DNA from: Balamuthia mandrillaris
Lineage: Eukaryota > Discosea > Longamoebia > Balamuthiidae
Reading direction: 5' to 3'
DNA length: 57,500 nucleotides
NCBI GenBank assembly: GCA_031835245.1
Contig: JAVKOQ010000247.1
Location: forward strand, 1-57,500
In this document: positions 12,079 to 22,397 of the stretch, piece after piece
Layout: each line of letters opens with the position of its first letter
How positions within the stretch are numbered: the first letter of the stretch is position 1
The notes under the pieces: generated by a model
The model's input: the letters and a program-made list of their open reading frames with translations, nothing else
What the model was told of the DNA's origin: nothing
Database searches by the model: none
Made by a program: the position numbers and the translations under genes

Positions 12079-12322
12079 TTTGTTTTTCCTTCTTGATTGA
12101 GTCCCCTTCTACTCCCCACTTGCAAGAGAAAGTCACAGTCCGACACCGCAGAGCTCACTGTTTGGTTTTTTTTTTTTTTTGGGCTTTCGCCTATTTTTAT
12201 TTCGCCAAACACCAATAAAATTATTATTGGGGAGAACTAAGGCGGCGGTGGGGTTGCGCGGAAACCGTCGAACGTTTGTTTGGCCGCAAGCAAAGGGAAG
12301 GGAATGGCGACCACCAAGAGCT

Positions 12323-12760
12323 ATGGTAGGAAGGGCAACGAAGTTAGTAACAACTGACACCGGTGCTCTGGCCAGAGGTTCGTCTTTGTTTGGAACCAAA
12401 CACCTGTCCGATTTTTGCTGGCTTTTTCCCCAAACCGTAAGTCAGAAAGATCTTCCATTTTCTTTCTTACTTTCTGGCTTTACAATACCAACAAGGTAAG
12501 GCCAACAGGTTCAACGACTGCCGGCAGCATTCAGCATGAAGACTTTGCCAACGCGTCTGGCCTTTTGCTGCAGCTGCCAAGCCAGGCCGTTCCGCTGTCA
12601 GGTCGACAGGTGCGCAGTCGACACGATATGTCGACAAATACAGATCACGGCGAAAATTATTGTGGAGAACAGGCGGAAAACTGGTGGAGAAAAAAACGCG
12701 CGGGGAGGGGCTGGAAATGGACAAACGTCTGTTTATGGAGGAGACCACTTTTGCGTTTGA
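12323..12760 (+). CDS. Possible small two-exon gene, doubtful
   Basis: An ATG at 12323 opens 38 codons up to a good donor (ACC then GTAAGT, about 12438). An acceptor near 12507 (CCAACAG) would continue the frame to a stop at 12760. The second part has a Cys-rich patch (CCSCQARPFRCQ). There is no recognisable domain and the frame choice is uncertain. The rest of 12079-13000 shows no other gene. Confidence 0.2.
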
Positions 12761-13012
12761 TAGATGAGCATGTAGAGAACAAGTGGGAACGGCATGGAAC
12801 AGCCGGAAAAGCCACACGTTTATTCTGGTTTGGGAGGAATAAGGATGGCGGATAATTATGATAGTGAACGGGACCAATAACGGAAGGTTACGGCCATTTG
12901 TGACATCCACGAGAAGACTGCCGGCCGATTCGGAGGCAAGTTGCTGGGTGGCAAAATGAAAATGTGCCGCAAAGGTAATGTTCCTGTTTTGAGCGTTCTG
13001 ACTGGAATCGAC

Positions 13013-13019
13013 TATTTAA
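13013..13019 (+). promoter_or_regulatory. TATA-like box of the DUF4397 gene
   Basis: TATTTAA lies about 138 bases before the ATG at 13157. The stretch between is A/C-rich and free of upstream ATGs in good context, as expected for a strongly expressed gene. Confidence 0.45.
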
Positions 13020-13156
13020 GCTGCACTGTTGTTTGGACCATTACCTTCATCTCAACAACAAAACGCAAAGGCGCTTGCTTAAAGAAAAAAAAAATCATTG
13101 CTCGCCAGCGCCTAACATATCTACACTCATCTTTAACCAACCAACGAAACTCAACA

Positions 13157-14059
13157 ATGAAGCTCTCCACCGTGCTCTTGCTCATCGCGAGCGTGCTTGC
13201 TCTGTTGGCCATCGTTCATGCTCAGGATGGAGAAGAACAACAACCAGGGCCTGCTAACTGCCAGGTCAAAGTGGTTCATTTGCTGTCAGGAGGCACCCCC
13301 ATCGACGTCAGAGTGGGCGAGCAACTTGTAGCTGCCAACTTGGCCTTCCTTAGGTCCCAAACCTCCCAACCCAACGTGCCCTGCGGTCTCCAGAACGTTC
13401 AGCTCTTCGCTAGCGGCATGGAGAACAGCTTCCGCTCCGAGAACTTTGCCCTTGCCGAAGGCGAGAACGTCTACAACTACATTGTCTTTGGCGGTGAGAT
13501 CCGTGAGCCTACTGACACCAACGTCTTCCTCTTGTCCCACGAGGCAGTGGCCATGCCCAACACCCCCAGCGGTCAGATCAACATCGCCTTCTGGCACTAC
13601 GCCCCAGTGGCCCGCCAGGACCAGATTCAGCTCGACGTCCTCAGCAACAACGAGTCTGTCCTCTCCACCATTGCCAACTTCCAACAGAGGACCAACTACC
13701 AGCCCATTCCCTCCACCGAGTCCCTTACCTTCCGCTTCTCCAACCTTGCTCTCGAGGAGCTCTTCGAAGGTGAGCGCAGCGTTGCTGCCCTCAGAAACTC
13801 GGGTGCTGGCACCGTCTTTGCTCTCGGCCAGAATGCCACTGAACTCTTCCTCGAGGCTGACCCTGCCATCATGTCCGGCAGTGATGGTGCTGATCCTTCT
13901 CAGAGCGGTTCCGAGTCTCAGGATGGTGGCTTCCCCATCCCTCCCCCTACCGATGGTGGTGACCTCAGCGAGAGCTCTGGCTCTCTCAGCTTGAGCGACT
14001 CCTTGGATGATTCTAATCCTAACAGCGGCGCTTCCTCCCTGTCTTCTTTCTTCTTTTAA
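13157..14059 (+). CDS. Secreted DUF4397-domain protein
   Basis: A single exon encodes 300 residues. The signal peptide is MKLSTVLLLIASVLALLAIVHA, followed by an acidic stretch and then CQVKVVHLLSGGTPIDVRVG. That is the opening of the DUF4397 beta-sandwich (VxVxHxSP..xxVDVxV in bacterial members). The second half repeats the fold signature (GQINIAFWHYAPVARQDQIQ). The tail is rich in Ser, Asp and Gly and looks disordered or surface-exposed. Codon use is strongly biased to C-ending codons compared with neighbours, which suggests high expression. DUF4397 proteins are secreted or surface proteins of unknown role. The ATG at 13157 is chosen because it begins the signal peptide; upstream in-frame ATGs would bury it. 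Confidence 0.85.
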   Translation: MKLSTVLLLIASVLALLAIVHAQDGEEQQPGPANCQVKVVHLLSGGTPIDVRVGEQLVAANLAFLRSQTSQPNVPCGLQNVQLFASGMENSFRSENFALAEGENVYNYIVFGGEIREPTDTNVFLLSHEAVAMPNTPSGQINIAFWHYAPVARQDQIQLDVLSNNESVLSTIANFQQRTNYQPIPSTESLTFRFSNLALEELFEGERSVAALRNSGAGTVFALGQNATELFLEADPAIMSGSDGADPSQSGSESQDGGFPIPPPTDGGDLSESSGSLSLSDSLDDSNPNSGASSLSSFFF

Positions 14060-14415
14060 GTCAGACCGTGGAGCTTCTCTTTTTTTTTTCCCCCCCTCCT
14101 CCCACCCCGCTGTGGATCGGACTGGCGAAGCAGTTCTTCAACATTATCTGATGGATATCCGTCAGCCTTTTTAACTTTTGGCTTTGGTTTTTTTTTTTAA
14201 AATTTGACTTTGTTCTTTCTCCTTCTTCTTGTATGCTCTTGCCTATCCATAAAGAAACCTTGATCTTATTTCCCTATTCTTTGCTGTCGTCTCACTCGCA
14301 AGGTTAGACTCATGGTTAGGCAGCAAAAAAGATAAATAAGGGGGGTTTACTTCTTTTTGGTACAATTAAATAGCGTTCTCCAAACAAGCACAACACAAAA
14401 CGCAAAACTTCTTTC

Positions 14416-15710
14416 TCAAACCGTCTCTAACTCTGTCATGGCACCCGACTCTGGAGACGAGCTCAGCGAACCGGTTCTTCGCACGGGCTTCTGCCTTTGA
14501 GGAATCCACACCCCACCACCAGAGACGCCTCTGTCCATTTCCACATCCTCCTCCGTCATCAACAAGTCCCTCGCCGAAAGTAATGGTTTGACTTCGCTTT
14601 TTCTGTTTGGGTGAGAGTGGAAGGTTGGTTCGTCTTCGTCGCTGCCAGCAAGGGCGGCCCATTCAACATCATCTTCATCTCCGTGGGCTGCTTTTCGAAG
14701 AGCATCCTTCCGTTGTTGCGCTCGTACTTGGCGCATTGCCTTCCGTGAAAAGAAAAACAGCGCAATGCACAGCGTTACGGAAAGAGTAATCTCAACGGCC
14801 AGCATTACCTTTGAAAATAAGGTGGGTCAGTTGTTTCAAGGCACACACGCGAAAGGAGAAGTAGGGCACAAACCTTTTGCATGGTTCCAAACTTGTAGTC
14901 ACCTGTTGCAATGGAAGCAAGGTCTCGCATGGTTGAACCCATGTATACTAACATAAGTATCTCAGGAAACACTCCTATAACAGTGGCAAGCAGAAAGGAA
15001 AAACCAGAAATACTGGACAACTGGCAGAGCAAAAGCTAATAAGTAACGAATGGCACAGAAAAGAGCTGAGGCAGAAAGAAGAAAGAAGAAAGAAGAAAGA
15101 AGAAAGAAGAAAGAAGAAGAAAAGCAGATGGAGAAACCGAGAAAAGGCCATTCTGCACGCCAAAGCTAATGGGGGACATGCGCATGATGAGGATGAGTTT
15201 GAAGCCGTGCGATTCCATTACGGTCAGGAACGCAGTCAACGTTGGCGAGTTTTTGATTTTGCGATGGAACCAACTGTACATCACCGTTCTACACGTCCAA
15301 AAGCCCACCACCGAGCCCAACAGTGTGCCAACAGATACCGTTATGATGGCATAAGGACCGTAGAGATAACCTTTGTAAGAGAAACAGGTTAGCTTGCTGG
15401 GGTACGCGAGGGGCGGTAGAAGAGAGAAGCGAGAAGGAAACAAAAATGAGGAGAACAGCTCACCAGCAGCAAGAGCGAGAGGAGTGTAACCAAAGATTGC
15501 AAAGGGCAAGCCAGTGACGCAGAACGAGACCACAAAGATGAGGTGGCCCCAAATGCCGATAGACTCCACCCAGGTTAAGAAGATTTCGAGACGGCCGGAG
15601 TAGGTCAACCAGGTGAAGAGGCCAACTCCACCCGCAGTAAAGAAGGAGATGAGAAACAGCCTAACCCATGTAGAACAGTCCCACCGCAAGCAAGGGCACC
15701 ATTTTATCAT
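14416..15710 (-). CDS. VTT-domain (DedA/TMEM64-type) membrane protein
   Basis: Four exons encode a multi-pass membrane protein. The conserved VTT/SNARE-associated core is visible: LPFAIFGYTPLALAAG, then YLYGPYAIITVSVGTLLGS, then LILIMRMSPISFGVQN, then LSSISGFSFLLATVIGV and LVYMGSTMRDL. A last hydrophobic helix (ITLSVTLCIALFFF) is followed by a long cytosolic tail with acidic and Ser-rich parts. Family members act as lipid scramblases or in membrane contact and autophagy in ER/Golgi; that role is by analogy. The ATG at 15710 (MIKWCPCL) is preferred over the upstream in-frame ATG at 15848 because a TATA-like TATTTATA (minus strand, about 15803-15795) lies between them. One intron holds an imperfect GAAAGAA repeat (about 15073-15120). 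Confidence 0.8.
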
Positions 15711-16021
15711 AATTGACTTACTCTTGGGAAGGGGATCACAACGCGCACTAAATCGCTTTTCGGAGGTGGTATGGTCCAGTGAGCGTTGTGTGCATATAAA
15801 TAGTAACCACCCAAAGGCCTGTGGTTCATGTGAGCGACAACGGCACACGACGACTTAGAGGAAAATAGTTAGAGTAACTTTCATTTCACTTTCTTTTCAC
15901 TTTTTCATCCCCATCATCGATACTTCTTTCTTTTATCGACAATTATTCATCACGATTTGTCCGCAAAAATAACAAAGGACAGCGTTTGCCGGGACAGTGT
16001 TTGCCGTGCGCGAATGCTGCT

Positions 16022-17632
16022 TCACGAGAGGAGGAGGAGCTGGCGCAACGTGGGTCTGCTTTTGCGTGGTTTATCACCCTCAGCGACGCGAATGTGGAGC
16101 ACGTGCGCCACCTTCTTTTCCACCAGGGCAGGCGGTTTTGGCTCGTTGAAGTGCAGATACGGTCGGAGAGAGCCACCGACACGAAACAAGGATTTGCCAA
16201 GCCGGTCCTTTTGCACTCGCTGCAAGCGGGTCACCGTTTGCTTGCCGTCCAAATGAGCGTACGTGGAGAGAAACTTGCTCAATAGCGTTTCTTGCTCCCA
16301 TGGCTGGCTCTCGCGGGCAAGGTGCAGACGAGGTAGGTACAGCACGTTAGCCTCCTTTGTGAGCTCTTCTCGGTGTTGGCTGATGAACTGCTTCACGTTG
16401 ATTCGAGGATGAGGAGGCCGCACATCGTAAAGCTCCACAAATTCGTCGGTATCCAAGGAAAAGGCATAATCACAGTAAGGTTGCCATCGTAGAAAGGCGT
16501 CCATGTTCATCGCCTGATGCATGTGCTGATAGGTTTCAGGTGAGCCTGGCACTTGCGTCTCCACCAGATGCACCCGCTCTCGTAGTGCAGGGTAGAGACG
16601 ACCTAGCCTCTCTCTGATGGCGGCAACAGAGGGCAGGTGCTCGTTGGGATGTGCGTACACGTTTATCATCACTCTATCCACCCCAACCATTGTCGTCATC
16701 CACTGAAGCCATATCTCGTCATCTTGGGTCCATGTAAACTTCTTTCCCACAAATGCGCAAACCTTCTCCCCTTCCATTATCCCTTCTTCCGTTGTTTTAT
16801 CCTTCTCGTTCTCAGTTTTCATTTCGGTAGTTTGAAGAATGTTTTGCTGTGCAGGATGGTTGTCGTCGAACGGATTGCTAACATCGCTCTCGCTCTCTCT
16901 GTTATTGTCCTCACTGTTGTGATGACCATGCTTGTGGAGGAGGTGGTTGGAAGAGGGTGTAGTGTTGAAAGAGAGGAGCGGTTTCTCGAGGGTTGGAAAG
17001 TGAAGCACCTCCTTGGCAGGAAATAATACGGTTTGCCCCGCGATGGTAATGGCAAACTGAGCAGCTTTGCACGACTGCTGCGGTGGTGTAGAACCAGAGC
17101 AGGAGATAAACTCAGGCATGTCAGTGAAGGCACAGCGAACAATTACGTCCATCCATTCTGTGCCCAATCTTTGGCGATAGCTAAAGCCCATGGGCTGATG
17201 TATGAAGCACTTGTTGGCCACCAGTTTTGTCTCCTCCTCATTGCTTGATTGCTTGGGGTGGGTCCAAAGCTCCACCCAAACGGTGCTGTTTGTGGTTGAT
17301 TGTAAGATGCTTCTGCGAACTGCCAGGTGAAACTGGAAGATGCTCGTCTTTCCGGTAGGAAGAATGTCGTGAAAAGCGAATAGTTGGTCCATTGGAGAAA
17401 GTTGGAAAGAAGGTGGGAAATGGCGATGGTCTTGCGCCGCGGAGACAACTTGCACCTGGCCGTCCTCCGTGCAATAAGCATTCCACTGAATCCGTAAAAA
17501 GCGTGATGCCTCCGGTTCCTTGCTGAGGAGTTCGTTTGCAGGTTGAACTGAGCCGAAGAAAGAGTAGAACCGATACAGCGGACTTATTCCAACCAAAACA
17601 ACGAGCAGGCGAAAGACATGCACTCTTCTCAT
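16022..17632 (-). CDS. GT92-like (DUF23) glycosyltransferase, type II membrane protein
   Basis: A single exon encodes 536 residues. A hydrophobic anchor lies at residues 6-24 and a Ser/Asn/Asp-rich stem at about 225-290. The catalytic domain starts at VCAFVGKKFTWTQDDEIWLQW (about 291), has VGVDRVMINVYAH (about 317) and the metal-binding DxD in FSLDTDEFVELYD (393-398). This order (enter-the-domain W, DRVxxY, DxDEF) is that of GT92 and related Golgi glycosyltransferases. A late H-x-R block (VLHIRVAEGD) fits as well. The acceptor sugar cannot be told. It is transcribed in the same direction as the VTT gene, 311 bases upstream of it. The stop is at 16022. Confidence 0.75.
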   Translation of the reverse strand: MRRVHVFRLLVVLVGISPLYRFYSFFGSVQPANELLSKEPEASRFLRIQWNAYCTEDGQVQVVSAAQDHRHFPPSFQLSPMDQLFAFHDILPTGKTSIFQFHLAVRRSILQSTTNSTVWVELWTHPKQSSNEEETKLVANKCFIHQPMGFSYRQRLGTEWMDVIVRCAFTDMPEFISCSGSTPPQQSCKAAQFAITIAGQTVLFPAKEVLHFPTLEKPLLSFNTTPSSNHLLHKHGHHNSEDNNRESESDVSNPFDDNHPAQQNILQTTEMKTENEKDKTTEEGIMEGEKVCAFVGKKFTWTQDDEIWLQWMTTMVGVDRVMINVYAHPNEHLPSVAAIRERLGRLYPALRERVHLVETQVPGSPETYQHMHQAMNMDAFLRWQPYCDYAFSLDTDEFVELYDVRPPHPRINVKQFISQHREELTKEANVLYLPRLHLARESQPWEQETLLSKFLSTYAHLDGKQTVTRLQRVQKDRLGKSLFRVGGSLRPYLHFNEPKPPALVEKKVAHVLHIRVAEGDKPRKSRPTLRQLLLLS

Positions 17633-18501
17633 CCTCTCCTTGTTTTTGTGTTGCGCTCCGTTATGCCAATATTCTGTGCGGGCAATGATTAAAGCTCGAA
17701 TTCACCCAATAATAATGTCAATAAAACTCCATTATTATTCGGTTTGCCAAATCATGTTGTCGACAATTATGCCAGACTACGCGCCATCCCATTTGAGTGC
17801 TGTTCCTTCCAACGTGTGCCTTCACCAAACAGGGGCAGAAACGTTTTCTTTGGAGGTCGCACAAGAAGAAGGTGCTCGCCTTTTCTTTGACGGCGGTGAC
17901 GCTGGGGTGCTCTCGTTGCACCGGCAAATCCTTTAGCCTTCTTTCCTCCCACGTCCTCTTCCTCGTGGCAACCCTGCACAGGTAATTGGGAACCACCTCC
18001 AGAGGACTGTTCTGTTATTGCTGATGAGACAGCGGCACTTTTGGGACCTTTAAGAAGGCACTTTCTGCCCTCGAGAAGATGCCTTCTCTTCTAACCATCC
18101 ACCACCACCGCAAAGTCAGACAAACACTACAACTACTTCTGCCAGTTCACACGAAGGTCGCACAACAAGCAGCGCTGATGGCTGATGAAAAATAACATCC
18201 CTTTGCCTCTTCTTTCCAACAGCAACAATAATGAAGAACAAGGAGAAGAAGAGCAGGCGGTGGGCCAACTATGAGATGGGGGGCGGGTGCTCTCAAGGTT
18301 CTGAGAACAAAGACGATGAATGGGGACCTACACTGGAACAATTAGCAGAACAAGACGAAGAGGAGTCAGAGTTAGAAGACATAACGGAGGAAGAACTGTG
18401 CTTCTTTGTTGTTTTGGAACCGATAAGTTGGTCTTTTGCGAAAACGGGAGAAACTCTCGCTCTCTGACACCTGTGTTTGTTCTGTACATCCCCAACTTAG
18501 C
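17633..18501. other. Intergenic stretch without a confident gene
   Basis: Short open frames occur (for example 17797-17985 + and 18231-18467 +, the latter acidic). None has a domain, signal peptide or convincing splice partners. The stretch 18230-18470 on the plus strand (DDEWGPTLEQLAEQDEEE...) might be a real exon of a small acidic protein, but nothing supports it beyond composition. Confidence 0.4.
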
Positions 18502-21500
18502 TTATTTTTCTGTCAACGCTTGAAGAATATCTGCGAATGTTGGTCTTTTTTACAGTGTCAGTTCGCTCGCTTAATTGCAAACAAATTTAACAAACGAAAC
18601 CAAGAAAGACGAACCTTTCATCCGGAGAGAAAGCCCAACATGATTGCATGACTTGTCGTAAAACTGGGAGTGTTTCTGTTGGAGGCTCCAGCAACTCTTG
18701 TTGTTGACAGACCCTCATGGCAGCATTGACAGGAGACAAGCCTGCATACGGAACTGCTCCAAATGAGGCAATCTCCCACAAACAGACCCCAAAACTGAAG
18801 ACCCAAAAGTAAGGGGACATAGAGGGAACGAGAGGGAGAGAAGCCTAGGTGCCACAAACCTCCAAACGTCCGACTTTTCAGAATAAACGTGATCTTCTAT
18901 AGCTTCTGGTGCCATCCTGAACACACGTAGGTGAGAAACCAAACTGGAAACAAGACAGCAAGCATGAAACAAACCATTTGAGAGGGCCAACTTCATTGGT
19001 TGTCTTTTGGGCACCGCCTTTGTTCTCCATTTGTCTCGACATACCAAAATCTGTTGTTCAAGTTACATGAGACGAGAGAAGGGAAATGGACACTGAGCAG
19101 CTCAGAACGTAGAGGTTACCTGCAACTTTAATGCGTAACGTGTTGGTAAGGAGCAGGTTTCTGGTTGCCAAGTCGCGATGAGTGATACCTTCCGAGTGCA
19201 GATGGTGCATCCCACCTAATTTAGAATCGCATCCATTAGCGTCAAGAAGGAAGGTAGGAAGTGAAAAGGCACGAACTTGCAATGTCGATTGCCCACTTCA
19301 GCATTGTTTCGGATTCGATACTGTCTTTGTGCTTCGTTAAGTAACTATTGAGATCGCCTTGCTTCATGAACTCAGTCACAATGCAAAATGGTCTGTGTTC
19401 CTCGTTCACGATTCCCAAAAGTCGTATGACGTTTCCATGTGGTCGAAGACATCTACAAAATACGGTCAATGTAATTGGACTCGCACCGACTAACAAAGAA
19501 CATAAAAGATACGAACTTGAGAGTCTGAGCTTCCATTTGAAAATCTCTAAGCTGGGATTCATCCATTGTGTGAAGTTTCTTGATGGCAACCTCTGAGAGT
19601 CTCCACATGCCTTTCCACACTTCTCCAAAAGCCCTGGTTGGGAGGTGTTAGTACACAGTAATGCAAACCAACAATGTTGAGAAAAGCAGGTTAAGTGGAA
19701 ATACCCTTCGCCAATCTTTTTGATGAAAGTCAGCTCATCATAAGCAATCTCCCAATGGTCTTCGGTTCTCTCTTCATCTTCATAATTTTTTTTGTTTTCA
19801 TGCTTGTTTCCACCCCCTGTTTCAAAGACTCCGTACTGCGATTCTAGCTCCATTTCTTGTCGTCTCTTCACCAAGTGCACTTGTCTTCGTCGCCACCAGA
19901 CTCCAATTCCAACTATCACCGCCAGTACCACAACCACCAGCGTTACCACTATTGGAACAATGACTTGGGTTTGATCGTCGTTGCTGTCTTCTTTGTTTCC
20001 ACTGTCTTCACTGTTGCTCTCTTCTGAACTTGTCAAAGAAAGCAAGAAAGAGTTGCTACTGTTCACGAGCCCGTTCACCGCATTTTTTAAAACAAGAGTT
20101 ATTGACGGGTCAACTTGGTTTCTTTTCGTGTCATCAGAGCCTGATATAGGTGAAACAACATAAGAAGAGAGGCATGACACTAGGGAAGAAGGAAACAAAC
20201 AGACGCTAACCTTCAGCAGGCAAAACTACAGACATCTGAACAATTTTTGGGGTCTGACCGTCGAAGATGAGTGGAGAATTGGTCAATACAACGACGTCAT
20301 TCTCAGCAATATCTTCGCTTCGCTGCACCTCGAAGTCCACTTGAATATCATATCTGGGCCTGGCGGACAGTTCCACCTGAAAAGTTACCACCAATGTACG
20401 CGTTTGTGCTTTCGAGCTTTGCTTTTCTTCCTCGTCTTCTTCTGCCTCGGCAAAAGACGCAGATGTGACAGTGACTCGAATAGCATCCATCAAAAGAAAT
20501 TTGATTGTCGGTCTGTCTTCTAAACAGAACTCGAGTTGGGGAAATGTAGCGACAGTTTAAGTAGAGGACGAACAAACCTCTATACGCACTCGCCAAAACA
20601 AGGTCCGGTATCGAATCATCATTGGTGTCGACCACAACAACGCCTGATGAATCTGACGTGTCTGTTGTAGCGTAGAAAGTGTTTCCAGTTATGTTCCCAC
20701 TTCCATCCAAAAATACTATCCATGTGTCTCCTGTGAAAGTCTCTCATGTCACTACAAAATACAAAACCAAAGATGAGAAAAGAACAGATGCGAACCATGT
20801 TGCGCTGAAGCAATCACTAGGTCTGGATAATGGTCGTTGTTGAAGTCAGCTGAAGAAAACCTTTCTGTTTCAGTCAAAGCCGCCTCATACCCCATGCTCT
20901 TCATGTGGACCGTGGACCAAATATCAGCGTTTAGTCCTGATCCTGGCGGATTGTGGAATGCTTGAGAGGAGTGAACACGAAAGTCTTTCACGGTACCCCC
21001 TGGTGTAAGAAACAAGACCAGCATGAAAATGCGGTCATCATCCGATACCGCTGTTGCGGCCATGTCGGGAGTGTTGTCTCCGTCCAAATCTCCTATTCCT
21101 GGTTGCATTACCAAAACATCAGATGAAAAGCTAGAAATGGCGACGCGGTTTGAATACCTGCTATAGTATCAGCAAAAGTTTTCGGGGTAAATCCCAATTG
21201 AGTCACCGAAGCAAATGCAAATGCAAATGTATCAGGAAGAAGCGTGATGGTGCTCACATTGACAACATCCAAGCTCTTATCCAAGAATAAAATATGAAAG
21301 GTAGATGCGTAGCTGTTAAACCGGTGTTCAGCATTGATAGCAATATCGCCCACTCCGTTTTTGTCGACGTCGCCAACAAACCTTTAGTTTTTGAGTAAGA
21401 GTCTCAATTAACATAAGCCGCATGTAAAGAAAGTAAGGAAACGACGGATAGCAAGAGAGAATGGACAAGAACGAAAGAAACCTACGTTATGCTGGTACCA

Positions 21501-22112
21501 AAGAAATAAGCATCTGTTTCGGGAGCATTCACGTCATATCTTTGTTGGAAGATAGGAAACCGTGATAAAGGAGGCTCATTAAGAGCAAATGTTCTTATAA
21601 TGGTTGTGTTGGAAAACGTTTCATTGGAGTAAACTCCAAGCAACACTTTTTTCTGGTCTTTTTTGGCAAGAACAAGTTAGCAAAAGTAACGGTTACAAAC
21701 TGAACAAACAAAACCACAAGAAAAAATGCGCACAAATCCTATTTAGTCCTGCATTGAAGGCCACTTTCAGTGTTCCATCGCCATTCAGGTCTGTCAGAGG
21801 TACCACAGCATCACCGATTGTAAGAGACCCTTCCTGGTGGGAAAAATCAACCCAAGACTTGGTCTTTCCGTTGGTGTCAAAGAACACGTCAGAAACAGTC
21901 GAGTCCCCCCCTATTCCGAGATGTAACTCCGACTTCACAAAGGAAGGAAGGAGACAAAAAGCGTCCCCTATCTTCTGCGGCAGTTTGAGCTGCTTCTCTT
22001 CTGTGACTAGGTAGTTGCCCCACTGTGGTTTTTGTTTTCCTTCCGTCGTGGGTATCCGTATGACCACAATGAGAGCAAAAACAACACACAGAGAGAGTCT
22101 CTGCAAAAGCAT
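18502..22112 (-). CDS. FG-GAP receptor tyrosine kinase
   Basis: The start MLLQRLSLCVVFALIVVI at 22112 is a signal peptide. The extracellular part has integrin-alpha-like FG-GAP repeats with calcium loops: TDLNGDGTLKVAF, GDLDGDNTPDMAA, ADFNNDHYPDLVI and DTNDDSIPDLVL. A Calx-beta-like stretch follows (20206-20493). A transmembrane helix lies at about 19975-19910 (VIVPIVVTLVVVVLAVIV). The cytosolic kinase has IGEG-AFGEVWKG, VAIKKL, HRDLATRN (tyrosine-kinase type), DFGMSR, LKWMAPEA, DVW-SFGVCLWEI and the ending SPDERPTFADI. The last exon is 18544-18502, with its stop at 18504-18502. All catalytic residues appear present. It is paralogous to the next gene and faces it head-to-head. It probably senses an extracellular ligand and signals by phosphotyrosine. 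Many short introns are present and some exon edges are approximate. Confidence 0.9.
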
Positions 22113-22397
22113 CGTTTGCTCTTTCTGTTGTCTCTGCGTTTTGCGCTCTTTTCTTTTTTTCAGTTTCCCTTTACAGAAAGGTAATAAACAGTGCTTATTA
22201 TCTCCGGTAATGCCACGCGTTTTTCAGGCCAGGCTCGTGCTAATTGGCTCAGAACCAATTAATCTTGCTTCATTATGTTCAGGGCGTTACCGAACCGCTA
22301 GGAAACGTTCTTTTGGTCTTGGTCGTTGTAGCCAAATTTTTTATACTTTCTTATTTTTTTTTTAAACCAAGAACTCCCTCTGTTCGCGTAACAAAAA
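22113..22397. promoter_or_regulatory. Bidirectional promoter region of the kinase pair
   Basis: Only 285 bases separate the two start codons. The centre holds an inverted CCAAT pair, TAATTGG-N7-CCAATTA (22241-22261), almost exactly midway. T-rich tracts flank it on both sides. Shared control of the two receptors is inferred from this layout. Confidence 0.55.

Noticed and set aside
17640-18470. Small genes between the glycosyltransferase and the kinase
   Set aside because: Short frames on both strands, no family match, no consistent splice sites; kept only as an intergenic entry.
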